NCBI GenBank assembly: GCA_015680685.1
Contig: MNCI01026298.1
Span: forward strand, 2,897 to 66,896
Source of the DNA: Gnetum montanum
Lineage: Eukaryota; Streptophyta; Gnetopsida; Gnetales; Gnetaceae
DNA length: 64,000 bases
Reading direction: 5' to 3'
Below are positions 11,323-21,399 of the stretch, piece after piece; positions within the stretch are counted from its first letter, which is position 1, and the number at the start of each line of letters is the position of its first letter. The position numbers and the translations under genes are program-made. Below the pieces are notes generated by a model that worked only from the letters and a program-made list of their open reading frames with translations, ran no database searches and was not told where the DNA came from.

Positions 11323-11409
11323 TGATGAGTCATGAATTGTTGGTCATGATATCGCGTATGTGATATCACAAGTGACGCGATATCACGTACATGATATCAT
11401 AGCCGACAT
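11323..11409 (+). repeat. A 3' LTR, truncated
   Basis: It starts TGATGAGTCATGAATTGTTGG after a GAGGGGTTA purine tract. It carries the U3 GATATC modules (11345-11400) and stops near CATAGCC. The sequence then continues directly as H1 gag (GATAGTAGGATTAAAAGG). The rest of this LTR is missing. Confidence 0.8.
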
Positions 11410-11755
11410 GATAGTAGGATAGTAGGATTAAAAGGTTGGATACGAACAATATCCCCAAGTTTGAAGGGGGATATAATGCTAATAAACAACATCATCTATA
11501 AGCTTTCCATGATGCATGTGCCTTATATAACATTCAAAATACATGACAAAAGCTAAAACCATTTCCAAAAGCACTCATCAAATAAGTAGAAAGCTAGTAT
11601 CAGTTCTTAGAATTGATATCTATTTGATGGTGGAGAACAATGTTGGATTTGTTTAAAAAGAAGTACCAAACATATTCTTAAGTGTTCAACTTGAGGAAAT
11701 AAATCCAAAGGTAAAAGCAAGGTAATCATGAATCCTTGAATGTAGCCATGGGTAG
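11410..11755 (+). pseudogene. H1 gag, first part
   Basis: The readable text IKRLDTNNIPKFEGGYNANK and AFHDACALYN matches IKRLDMNN and FEGKYNLEP of E0 and the LDLNNFPNFSGGYDLDP of C. It then reads LFKKKYQTYS, matching FNKKYQTYT of C. It runs to LNVAMG, where E2 is inserted after the target site GGTAG (11751-11755). Upstream gag, leader and LTR are absent. Confidence 0.8.
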
Positions 11756-12663
11756 TGATGAGCAACAAGGTACCCCTACATCGAACCATACAAATCACAG
11801 ATCATTCACACATGATCCTATTAAATTCCATGGATTTTATAGTTTCTGCTGCACTAGTCTTCTAAAAAGTGAATCTTGCCTTAAAGTCATTTGTTGTCTT
11901 CCCAATTACACTTGTGACATACACTGGTATGGTTAAGTGTAATTGAGGCATTTAATCTTTATCATTTTGTATTTTATGGTTTTGGTATTTAAAGAGAGAT
12001 AAAGTAATTAGATTAACTAATTTAATTTAACAAATCAACTAGTATCTAAGTAGTCCTAGGATAAGCATATGGTCCCATTTTTGCACATGTCCTGAACCCA
12101 TGTATTCACTACTAGGTTACCAAGTGCTACACTATTGGGCATACCAAGCAATAATGCTACCAATATTACTAAGCGAATACATGTTACACTCAAAGCGATC
12201 ATACTTATGTATTTAATCTTCTAACTTATCTTGCTCAATTATCTTAATTAGATTAATTACTGGAAAACATTGAATAAGTAATTAAAAACATTAAATCCAT
12301 AAATGAAACATTTAATCTATCTAGAATGTTACAAGGTTTATCAGAAAACTCATATTTATTGCCACACACATTATCATGCTCAAGTACAAAAATTCTCAAA
12401 TAAAGATCCATGCACTCAATGACTCCTACTACAGTCACTTGGGAGAAATATTCTAACTCTGAAATAAACAAACTATAAAAGCTTCACTACTACTAAAATC
12501 TCATTACCATAAATGCAGTTGGTAGGCATGTATTTATAGGTAAAAAGTAGACACTACGTTGATGGGGCCTCATTGATGCATGATATGATGCATCGATGGG
12601 GCCTCGTTGACAAGCCCTAGTCAACGAGGCCTTGTTGATGTAGTCAAGAAATACGACTCATCA
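11756..12663 (-). repeat. E2 3' LTR (908 bp)
   Basis: The plus-strand reading begins TGATGAGCAACAAGG and ends TACGACTCATCA (7-bp terminal inverted repeat TGATGAG/CTCATCA). It is nearly the same length as the copy at 23762-24668 and shares its text throughout. The adjoining purine tract at 12664 upward marks it as the 3' LTR. Confidence 0.93.
12531..12630 (-). promoter_or_regulatory. E2 3' LTR TATA box and U3 hairpin
   Basis: The minus-strand TATAAATA is at 12531-12538. About 63 bp upstream of it on that strand, GCCTCGTTGAC (12601-12611) and GTCAACGAGGC (12620-12630) form perfect 11-bp inverted arms. The 5' LTR has TATAAATA at 24536-24543 and a perfect 14-bp palindrome GATGAGGCCTCATC at 24628-24641. 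Confidence 0.7.
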
Positions 12664-12903
12664 TAGCCCCACGACTAAATGAAAACTCATCCTCAATTTC
12701 TTTTACAAAATTGGGAAGGTATGAAATTATTAACTGACCTTTCACAAACAAAACATATTGACTTGACAAAAATGGAGTACTTGGATGTATAGATCATACA
12801 TTACAAAAATTACAGTGTTCATGATATAGAATTAAACACCATGAAATGATTCTTCAAAATTGGATAGCACTTTTCTTGATGATGTGAATTTTTGTGAAGA
12901 AGA

Positions 12904-15743
12904 TTAGATAGTCCTAGGTAGTGGTGGCTTCTAAGGTTTTGAGGAACCTTCATTGTCTTTACACATGTGCAGTGGTTGAGGTGGCTATGGCTATCTTGCT
13001 ACTACTATAACTTCTAGTGGAAGGTAGGAAGCATCCAACAATGCTTTCATTTTCTCCTTCTTACTTCTAGGATCATGCACTATCCATGTAGCTTTGCAAA
13101 TGTGGGTCAGAACAGGCACATCCTAGGGACATGGGATTGCTAGAAAGAGCTCATTTACATTGATAGACTAGGTAGCAAATTATTTGCAATCAATGTCAAA
13201 TACTTTGACTATATCCTTTAGCTTTTGGTAATCATTCATCCTTTTGGCTAAGTTCTTATTAGTTGATCGTTGATCCATGAATCATGCTCTAAGAACTTCA
13301 AGTTTAGCATTTGCAGTCTCAAGCTTCTACTTAGTGTCTTTATGATGTTTGAAATCTACCTCATATAGCAAATATGAGCTAGCAACTTGTTTTTCTAACT
13401 TTGACCATGGCCATTCGGTAGTCAACATTGCTAGGTTCTCATAGTGGAGATTAATCAACTCCATGTATTTTTTCATCTCTTTTATATGAAACTCCTTTAG
13501 TTAGATCTCTACTTTGTTGTAGGCATCAATCCCGTCAATGATGAGTTGCCAAACTTATTTTCCTTGTTGAAGTTGCTGGAGAGCTTCATTTATTTTTAAC
13601 TTTTCCATTTGGATGTGCTTTACATATACTTCCTTCTGTAGGCCAACCTGGTCTCTACAGTGATTTTTAACTTTTTCAAACTTCAAAGCTTCATTTCTCT
13701 CAATAGCAATCTCAATAGCAGATTTCTGGTGTAAGGCACGAACTTCTTCTATTGATAGAGTCCAATTTTCTATGGCCAATTTTCTTAATTCAATATTCAC
13801 CTTGGCTAGCTGCTCCTACTATTGATGAATGAATTCTTGCACTTGTTCTTTTTGGACATCAACATTATGCAAGTGATGATTTTCTACAGTTAGTGCTTCA
13901 TTCTCCTGGTGCATCTCAGCCAATTCCTTTTGAACTAAATATGTCTTTGCCTCTGTTATGAATTGGTTAAAGATGGTCATCATTGCTTCCTTCTTAACCT
14001 TTTGAGTCATTCTTAAAGTTTTTGGAAAGCTTCTTCTCTAGTTATTGTTGGGCTGAGGAGTGTAGAATCAACAAGATGGGCATGTAATTTAATAACCTCC
14101 ATGGCCAAGCATTGATTTTGTACTTGAGCTATTTTGAGTTAACCCTCCAAGATGATGCATTTGCCCCTTGCTTCCAGTAGCTTCAACTAGGTTGTGGTGA
14201 TGTTATCTAGAAAATAAAAGATATAATTTTCTTGGTTCCTACTAGTCGATCTAGTAATTCTTCATGCTAGGTTGTATTTAATTTTTTACTGACTATGCTT
14301 GTGAATGTCTACACTTCTCAAAGTGCAGATACATTTGGTATAGATGCCATAGGTGCATTTAGTTCTTTAGTGATGCGATCAACAACTACTTCAACTGTAG
14401 TATCTTACACTTGGTGCTGCATCACCAATACAATGGCCCCTTCACCTTCCTCCAAATGCACAACATTTCCAAAGATTTATGGAAATAAATAATGTTATGA
14501 TAATGACACCATTACCTCTCGATCATTGGGATTAGACCTCCTAGGAAAATACGTTTGTTGGGCAAAGAATATTAGTCCACCCCTTTCCATCTAGTTGAAT
14601 ATTCAAGCCACCTCATTAAGGTGACTCATTGCTAGTCAATACATAGATGGGTTCACACTACTCATCCCTACATGTTACTCTTGCTCATGTAGAAGCTGCT
14701 CTCAAATTTTGTGCAAGTGTTTAATGGTTGCATGGGCCTTCAATGTTGTTTCTTGAGTAGACAATGGAGGTGGCAACTGCTCCTCTTCTTTAGTTATGGA
14801 AGGTGTCTTTTCTATCATGATTTTAGATCATGAAGCCAAAGAAGCATGTCTAGTTGTGTTGTTGGTGTAGCAGATGATTCCTGCCCTTCTACAGAGTTTC
14901 CAAATGAGGCACAAAAAGGGTAGGGTTTTTCTTCCACATTCATTTTCCTTGAAATTCTTTTTGATCTCCAAATAGATTAGTTGTGGAAGGTTTACAAGAA
15001 ATCTCCAACTTAGAGCGGCACATGCTCAAGCAAATAATATAGTCACCTTGCTGGGCCTCACCATTGGATTAGGGTGATAAACCATAATTTTGAAGTAAAT
15101 GTGTTCCATTGGTGTGAGTGGCTCGGACTCCTTACAGTCAACCCCATAATGCCACTAAGTCCACTTCTTTTTGGCCTTAGGATCACCTTGTGTTGATAGC
15201 TTTACCAACTATGTCCCAATATTAGGCAACCCTAGTGCCTACGTGATAGTCTCAGCCAAGTAGGACACTTAAATATCTTTTATTTTTACTATGGACCCTA
15301 ACCTTCTATTGTTCTAGAAGAGATATGTCTCTCTCATGTACCATTCTCGACTGGATGTGATGAGTGGCCACATAGGAGAGGTTTGCAATTGTGTTTTGAC
15401 TTTTGTTGGAGCTTTCTCTAGAAATGGTCCAAATTTTATTTCTTGGAGACTTGAGCATTGAATCTCTTAGGACCTGATGATTATAGGCAAGTTTGAGTTA
15501 AAGTGACTTCAAGCCTTGGCATGGGTCCTGGTGCTTCCCCTCACTATGATTCCTTGCTGGCACTTTTTCTTCTAGAATTTGTTGGATAGATTCCACTTTG
15601 GGCTCCTCACGAAGAGGTCTTATTACATGGGTTGCCTCTGGTGGTTCTTGGGCTTGTTCTTATTGGCCCCTTTCAACTTTGGGTTGTTTCTTCCTTGGTT
15701 GAAAGGGTTCTTCTTCCTATGGACATTTTGGTTTTTGTGTCAT
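12904..15743 (-). pseudogene. E2 ORF3: post-pol ORF with plant-transposon-like domain and coiled coil, decayed
   Basis: The ATG at 15741-15743 directly follows an ATAG acceptor. The N-terminus is very charged (CPQEEEPFQPRKK-like text with one stop, then RPLREEPKVESIQQI). A middle region contains HIYFKIMVYHPNPMVRPSKV, FLVNLPQLIYLEIKKNFKEN and GRKTLPFLCLI. This pattern recalls the domain Pfam calls putative plant transposon protein; the assignment is by eye. The C-terminal third (13555-14010) is rich in Glu, Lys, Gln and Leu with heptad-like spacing and is probably a coiled coil. It ends near 12904. I see no signal peptide or membrane segment, so it is not evidently env-like. At least one frameshift and many stops are present. 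Confidence 0.7.
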
Positions 15744-16048
15744 CTATAATCACAATAAGACCATACATTAGCAATCGTTGTGTAACATAAAGCAATTGAG
15801 ATACCCTTATATCTTTAGGATAGTTACACTTGGCTAAGTTGTAATTATGGCTAATTTAATTACTCTAATCATTTTTATTTGTGTTATTGTTAATAAATCA
15901 TCCTGAAGGTTGTTGAAAGGGTTAACTCTCAAAAACATTAATGTTTGTATATTGTTAAGGTTATTAACCCTTTGGGGGAGTTAGAAAAATTGTCAAAACT
16001 TTCATAACAAAACCTTAAGGTTTGTGGTCTCCATGATAAAGAGCTTAC
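15744..16048 (-). other. E2 predicted intron before ORF3 (305 bp)
   Basis: The minus strand reads TTACTGGAG|GTAAGCTC at the 5' side (GT at 16047-16048) and TTGTGATTATAG|ATGACAC at the 3' side. H1 has the same arrangement, with 312 bp between GTAAGCT and CATAG|ATGG. B keeps the acceptor GTGATTATAG|ATGG at 27739-27750. Splicing itself is inferred. Confidence 0.55.
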
Positions 16049-16185
16049 CTCCAGTAACTGTAGGATCGAAGAATAAAGTGATTTGGACAAACGGTTGGGA
16101 GGTTAATGGTTTTGGGCTCTAAAAAATGGCAAAAACTCCCCATGTGTTATGAGGCAAATGATAAAAATTTCAAAGTTTACAATGG

Positions 16186-16260
16186 TATATATAGGATTTT
16201 TGGCTTGCATTAATGAGGCCTCATCTACATTGTTGGCTACGTTGACAAGGCCTTGTCGAC
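16186..16260 (-). promoter_or_regulatory. E2 internal promoter-like block upstream of ORF3
   Basis: A TATATATA box (16186-16193) lies about 142 bp before the splice donor on the minus strand. Upstream of it are ATGAGGCCTCAT (16213-16224, perfect palindrome) and GTTGACAAGGCCTTGTCGAC (16241-16260, one mismatch). The palindrome ATGAGGCCTCAT is also the core of the E2 5' LTR palindrome at 24628-24641. Confidence 0.6.
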
Positions 16261-17690
16261 ATAGTTGTTGTTAACTGTAGATGACTGTTGACTTTGGTCA
16301 CACTTGCAAAATAAAAAGAGTTTTTGAATAAAATTGGGATCAAATGAAAGCTCAAAAGGCCATGAACAGTATGAAAATATGAGAAGAAGATGTTGGAGTT
16401 CATAAATTTAGAAAGTGGAGAAAAATGATTTGAGGGATGAATAAAATAAAAGGTTAAGGAGCACTGAACATAATACATAATGGAATATTGGAAAGAAGAA
16501 ATTGTAGCAATGTCTAAGGTAAAGAACCTAACTAATCAAACTAAGAGCTATGCAAGTGGATCCTCCCCATAGCAGGCTCATGCCCTTGTTACCCTTGCAT
16601 AACCTCAATTAAGGAGTTTTTGGGCCCCATAGTGGATTAATGATCATAAAAAGTTAAGGACCAATCAAAAAGAATCTATCCAAGAATTCAACACATCAGA
16701 CCAAGACATAGAGCATAACTTAGAACCTAGCAATGAGAACATGAGACATGAGAGTGCTTCCACAAAATAACCACTATTCCATAAAGAGAATAAAATACAG
16801 AAGTAGGAAGTGAGAGAGGGCCTTAGTTAGATGGGACCTTCAGGCATGGGTGCATGTATTTCTAGTTCCCAATACTTGTAGCTTGTTTATTTGTCTAAGG
16901 GGCGTGCTTTGAATTCCCATCGTGTTTATTTTTTAAATGTGAACTACACCATGCAAATTCTTATTCCTTTATTATGTCTAAGGGGTATGCTTTGAATTTC
17001 TGTTATCTTTTTTGTCTTTGTTCTTTTTTTTTTTTTTTGAATTTTTCGATGGGAAATACACCATGCAAGGATTCTATTTGACTTCTTATTAGTGGTTGAA
17101 ATGGAATGGTAAGAAGTCCATGAAAAACACTCAAGCACTCAATTAAGTAGAAGAGTACAAATAGTATTGAGTTCCCTTGAAGTCACACTTTTTACAAACC
17201 TTTGAATCCTTCCTAATTTTGGAACTACCAAGGTTACCAATTGATTAAAAGTTTCTTTAATGGAAGAGACCTTAAATTCCCATAATAAGGAAAACCATAG
17301 AGTTTACTAGATGGGTGGACGACATGGACTCATTGCCTATTCCATGAAAAATAAATCATGTCATAGTCATTAGACATTAGAATTTAAAAATAGAAACTAG
17401 ACATCAATAATAACAACATTAAGCACAAACCATCATTAGTAAACAACAATAGCGGCATTGTGTCTTGTGGTATTAAAGAAATTTTATTAGTAAAAATAAG
17501 AAAATATCACACTTGAACAAAAAAAAAACAAAGTAAAATATATTAGAAAGTCTAAAATAATCAAGAAAGATTCAAAGGTATTAACGATGGTGGAAAATTA
17601 GAAAAATTTGAAAATCAAAAATAAAAAATTTGTAAAATAAATACTTGTAAAATCAAAAATGTGGAAAACAAAAAATAGAAAAACTAGGAA
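16261..17690 (-). other. E2 non-coding region between pol and the internal promoter
   Basis: It contains a T-rich stretch after pol and the conserved segment GCCTGCTATGGGGAGGATCC (minus strand, near 16570), whose counterpart in B and C reads ACCTGCTTTGGGGAGGACCC or similar. It also contains a segment with AAAGCATACCCCTTAGAC-like text shared with H1 (36820-36845). I find no coding region. Confidence 0.6.
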
Positions 17691-18900
17691 GCCATATGGA
17701 TTATTAGCATGGATGGCTATCTCTCCCATGATTGAGTTGGAAGGAGGATATCTGAAAAATGAAATGTGGTTGTCCATCTTTCGAGATGGTAGTTGCACTA
17801 GCCTATCTTGGTTTGAGGAAAGGTTTTACTTATTAGATGGTGACCATGTGCTTTTTATTTGGGGTTTAAGGCTTGTAGATCAACATGGCTCCCGAGGGAA
17901 AGGTTTTATAAATTATATAAGGTCCCACCCACAATGTTTGAAATTTTTTCTTATAGCGTACATGTGTGGGGTTCTAATAGAGGACCTTATCTCTTGGTTA
18001 AAGTTTTACCTTTTGTATTCTTAGGTCATGATGTTGCTTGTTGAATGCCTTATGCACCTTATTCAAAGATAGGGTTACTAATCAATTTTCATTTAGCAAA
18101 TTCAAGTTGATCAATCTTTATTTCTGTGCTAGACTTAGGTCAATATTTAGATCATAGGCTATTAAGAGTGTACAAAGCTTGGATTGCATTAGGAGCATTG
18201 GAAGTTTTCTATACACCAACTTGTAGGGAGAATAGCCAATAGGAAGTTTCCATGTTGAATGGTAAGCTTAGAGGGCATCATTAAGTTTTGTACTCTAATC
18301 TTTCCTATATTTTCTAATGGTCTATTTTAGTATTTTTATGATCTCCTAGTTGGTTACCTTTACTTGACTATTGGCGTGGGGGTGATAGGGTGTTGTTATT
18401 TTGTGTTCAACCTCTAAGAATTGCATTAACTTTTCAAAAGTGGCACATATGAAATGAGTTCCATTATTAGAAATTACTAAATATGGCATCCCAAACCTAT
18501 TTACAATATTTTATTGTATAAATCTAGCAAAGTGGATGATGTACAATCAATAACAGCTACTATTTCTGCTTATTTTATGTAGTAGTTGACTGCTATGATA
18601 ATATATGCCTTTCTATTGAACATGGATGTGATGGAACCCATGAAGTCAATGCCCCATATGTCAAAAGGTTCTAGTGGTTGAATCCACTATTAAGGACCTT
18701 CCATGAGAGTGGTCATTCCCCCATGTCATTGAAAATGTTCACAAGATTAGACAAATTGGTGGGCATTCATAAAGATTATGGGCTAATAGTATCCTACCAT
18801 TAGGATTTTTATGGCCGTGTATCTCCCTACATAGTGGCCTCCACAAAGCCCTTTATGAGCATCCTAGAGAACATGTAGTTGATTTTCATCAGGGACACAC
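17690..18900 (-). pseudogene. E2 integrase, decayed
   Basis: The minus strand shows the zinc-binding segment (AHKGLCGGHYVGR, then GYY-PIIFMNAHQ with a stop for Trp), the core text WGIDFMGSITSMFNRKAYII and the post-core region YRKLPMLLMQSKL, LDLSLAQK-like and AFNKQHHDLRIQKVKL. It ends near 17698 in FQLNHGRDSHPC followed by stops. The equivalent ends are at 36226 in H1 and near 590 in E0. Multiple stops disable it. Confidence 0.85.
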
Positions 18901-19089
18901 TAATGAATCAGGCCATCAACACACACCTTGTAAAGGTATCTATTGATTTCCATGAAATATTTGGCCTAATGGAGAAATTGTTGCCTCTTTTTAAAGTCAA
19001 GATCTTGTGGCATTTTCTGAGTAAGAAGATAGATAAGGATGCCATTATACTAGGTTTTTTTTACCGGCGTTTGGTCATTTAGTGCTCCG

Positions 19090-20420
19090 GTAAAGAGGAA
19101 TTCATCTAGAAACTGATCAAAGAGCAAGCTCTTCTCTTCTTTATTATTCCATCTTAAGTGAGAGAGGTGGTAAGTGACCACATTTTTTTGTCACTTTTCA
19201 ATTTACCATTGTAAGATCAAATTCTTGTAAGATCATGAGCCACCATATGATACAAGGGCTCACCACCAACTTGTTCATGAGGAAGTAGATTGCACTATGA
19301 TCCATGTGCACAAATACTTTGTAGTCAAGCACATAGTGCCAGAATTTTTCAAGAGCATACACCATGGCCATGAGTGCTTTTTCCATGATGGTGTAATTTA
19401 ATTTTTCTCCCACAATGCTTCAACTCATGTAGTGGATGTAGTATGGGTGTTTCTTATCATCCATCTACATGAGCACTACTCTCAAGACATAGTTAGATGC
19501 ATCCATCATGATGTGGAAGGATTCGTGCTTGTAAAATTGGTGTTTCCATGAGTTTCTCTTTTAACTATTAGAATGCATGTTCACGTTCCTTGGTCCAAAT
19601 GAAAGGTGCATTTTTCTTTGTAAGCTCTACTAATGGTTTTGCAATCTTAGAGAAATTTTCTATGAATCATCAGTAGTAGCCAATGTGTCCAAGGAATGAT
19701 TGAACATCTTTAACTATCTCTAGTTGGCGTGTTATTCCTTGGATGATCCTTATCTTTTCTAGGTCTTCCTCAATCCCTGCTTGAGTTATTCTATGCCCCA
19801 ATACAATGCCTTCTTGGATCATAAGATAGCTCTTTTGCCAATTGATTTATTTTAACACATCTCTTTAGTACTTGCTCAAGGCAGTCCAAGGCTTACTCAT
19901 ATGTAGCTCCATAGGTGGAAATGTCATCTATGAGGACTTCCACATCATTACTGATCTATTGTTGGAAAATACTAAGGACTAGGCATTGAAATGTTGTAGG
20001 GGCATTACATAGATCGAATGGCATCTTATAATATGCAAAATTTCCCTAGGGACTCATGAATCTTGTCTTGGCCTGATCTTTTGGAGTAATTTGGATTTGG
20101 TTATAGCCACTATAACCATCCGAAAAGCTATAATAACAATGCTTGAATATGGTATCCAACACTTAATCAACAAATGGCAATGGAAAACGATCTTTAAATG
20201 TTACCATATTCAATAGCCTGAAGTTGATGTAGACCTATCATTTGTCACCTTTCTTTAGCATAATTATGAGTGGGCTAAGCCACTCACTATCCATGATGGG
20301 ATAGATGAACCATACCTTGAGGAGCTGTTCAATTTTCTCCTTGATGATCTACTTCAATTTGGGGTTCAGTGACCTTTGTGGCTACCTTCTAGGCTTCATG
20401 GCTAGGTTAGTGTAAATGTG
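19090..20420 (-). pseudogene. E2 reverse transcriptase and RNase H, decayed
   Basis: RT text includes MVTFKDRFPLPFVD, SDGYSGYNQIQITPKDQAKT and the active-site region VEVLIDDISTYG near 19930, where FMDD has become LIDD. RNase H follows with LNYTIMEKALMAMVYALEKF, VLDYKVFVHMDHSAIYFLM and LQEFDLTMVN (19198-19413). Stops interrupt the reading repeatedly. Domain order and wording match E0, H1 and E3. Confidence 0.85.
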
Positions 20421-20888
20421 ATGTTGGCATATCCTTGGATCAATTTCTATTAGCTCAGGATATGACCAAGCAAAGATTGTTGGTCATTTATTAACCACCT
20501 TTAATAGCTTTTCTTTTTATTCAGGAGCAAGTCTGAAATTAATTATGGCTATTTTACCATTGTTTAAAAATGCATATTCCATGCTAGCCAGTAAAGTTTT
20601 TAGCCCTAGGGGCTCCTACTTGAAGTTATCAGGGATTTCCAACTCTCCCCAACAAGTATCATCATCTTCATTAGAGAGTTGGGGATGAACTTTTTCAAGT
20701 TTTTCCATGCCTTTAACATAAGCACATGTTAGGTTCTCAGTTAGTTCCATGCATAATGTGTTGCTATCTCAGTCAACTATCAACCACTAGGTGCCCTCCT
20801 ATTTTGTGGCTGCTACGTACAAACACCTTTGAATATCAATTTGTTATGCACATTGATTACATGCTTTAATGTATGTACTTTTGATGGA

Positions 20889-21300
20889 CTAAGTCTTTTG
20901 CATGCAATTGCATCCATTATCTCTATACACGATGCATGGAATACACTTCTTCTCTATCTTGCCAAATTCATTTTCTTTTGATATTTCTAGAGAGAGGTCC
21001 CTTATGCCCATGCATTCATCGATCATGCTTAACCAAGCTCTTTCCATAACGATAGGAAAGTCACTTTTGTAGTTTTCAACCTTGATCACCAAAAAATTAG
21101 CAGGATAGGACCATCCAAAAACTGTGGTCACAATGTCTTCTAGTAATTCCAAATGGATAGTAATTGATTGATCTACCAATTCTAGATAGATGTTGCTCTT
21201 ATTGAGAGGTGGTAGGTTTCAAGCCTTGTACATGTAATGGGAGATGAGATTAACTCTAGAACCAAAGTTAAAAAGAGCCTTACATGGCTTATGTCTAGAG
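20889..21300 (-). pseudogene. E2 protease, decayed; catalytic Asp lost
   Basis: The segment ALFNFGSRVNLIS (minus, near 21260) is the retropepsin active-site region, with Asn where the catalytic Asp should be. It is followed by LELVDQSITIHLELLEDIV, FLVIKVENYKSDFPIVMERA and WLSMIDECMGIRDLSLEISK (20889-21179). An Asp to Asn change needs one G-to-A transition, in line with the decay seen throughout. Confidence 0.8.
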
Positions 21301-21399
21301 ATTTGTGGGTAAATGAGTGGACTTCCTATGTTAGATCTTTTTGTGAAAAGATTACTAGCCTTGATCTAATCAGAAATAGCATAAGTTAGCATCATAGTA

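Larger units (their letters stand above)
6717..11409 (+). mobile_element. A: gag-only (TR-GAG-like) LTR retrotransposon, 3' LTR truncated
   Basis: The order is 5' LTR (6717-7583), primer site, gag, a non-coding middle, an ORF3-tail relic and a purine tract, then the first ~87 bp of the 3' LTR. No protease, RT, RNase H or integrase text is present between gag and the 3' LTR. It has the same architecture as B and C. The left flank CTATA has no partner because the right end is deleted. Two single-N joins (7854, 8289) bracket an inverted segment. Confidence 0.85.

Noticed and set aside
11756-12663. LTR at 11756 as the missing 5' LTR of H1 or right LTR of A
   Set aside because: The orientation is minus, the purine tract lies on its right side, and the GGTAG duplication pairs it with 23762-24668.
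12904-15743. Env-like gene of a plant retrovirus-like element
   Set aside because: The position after pol fits, but no signal peptide, cleavage site or membrane span is visible; the protein is charged with a coiled-coil tail.
17659-18024. A 121-codon plus-strand open frame
   Set aside because: It lies antisense to the E2 integrase C-terminal region, which has clear homology to E0 and H1; it has no domain of its own.
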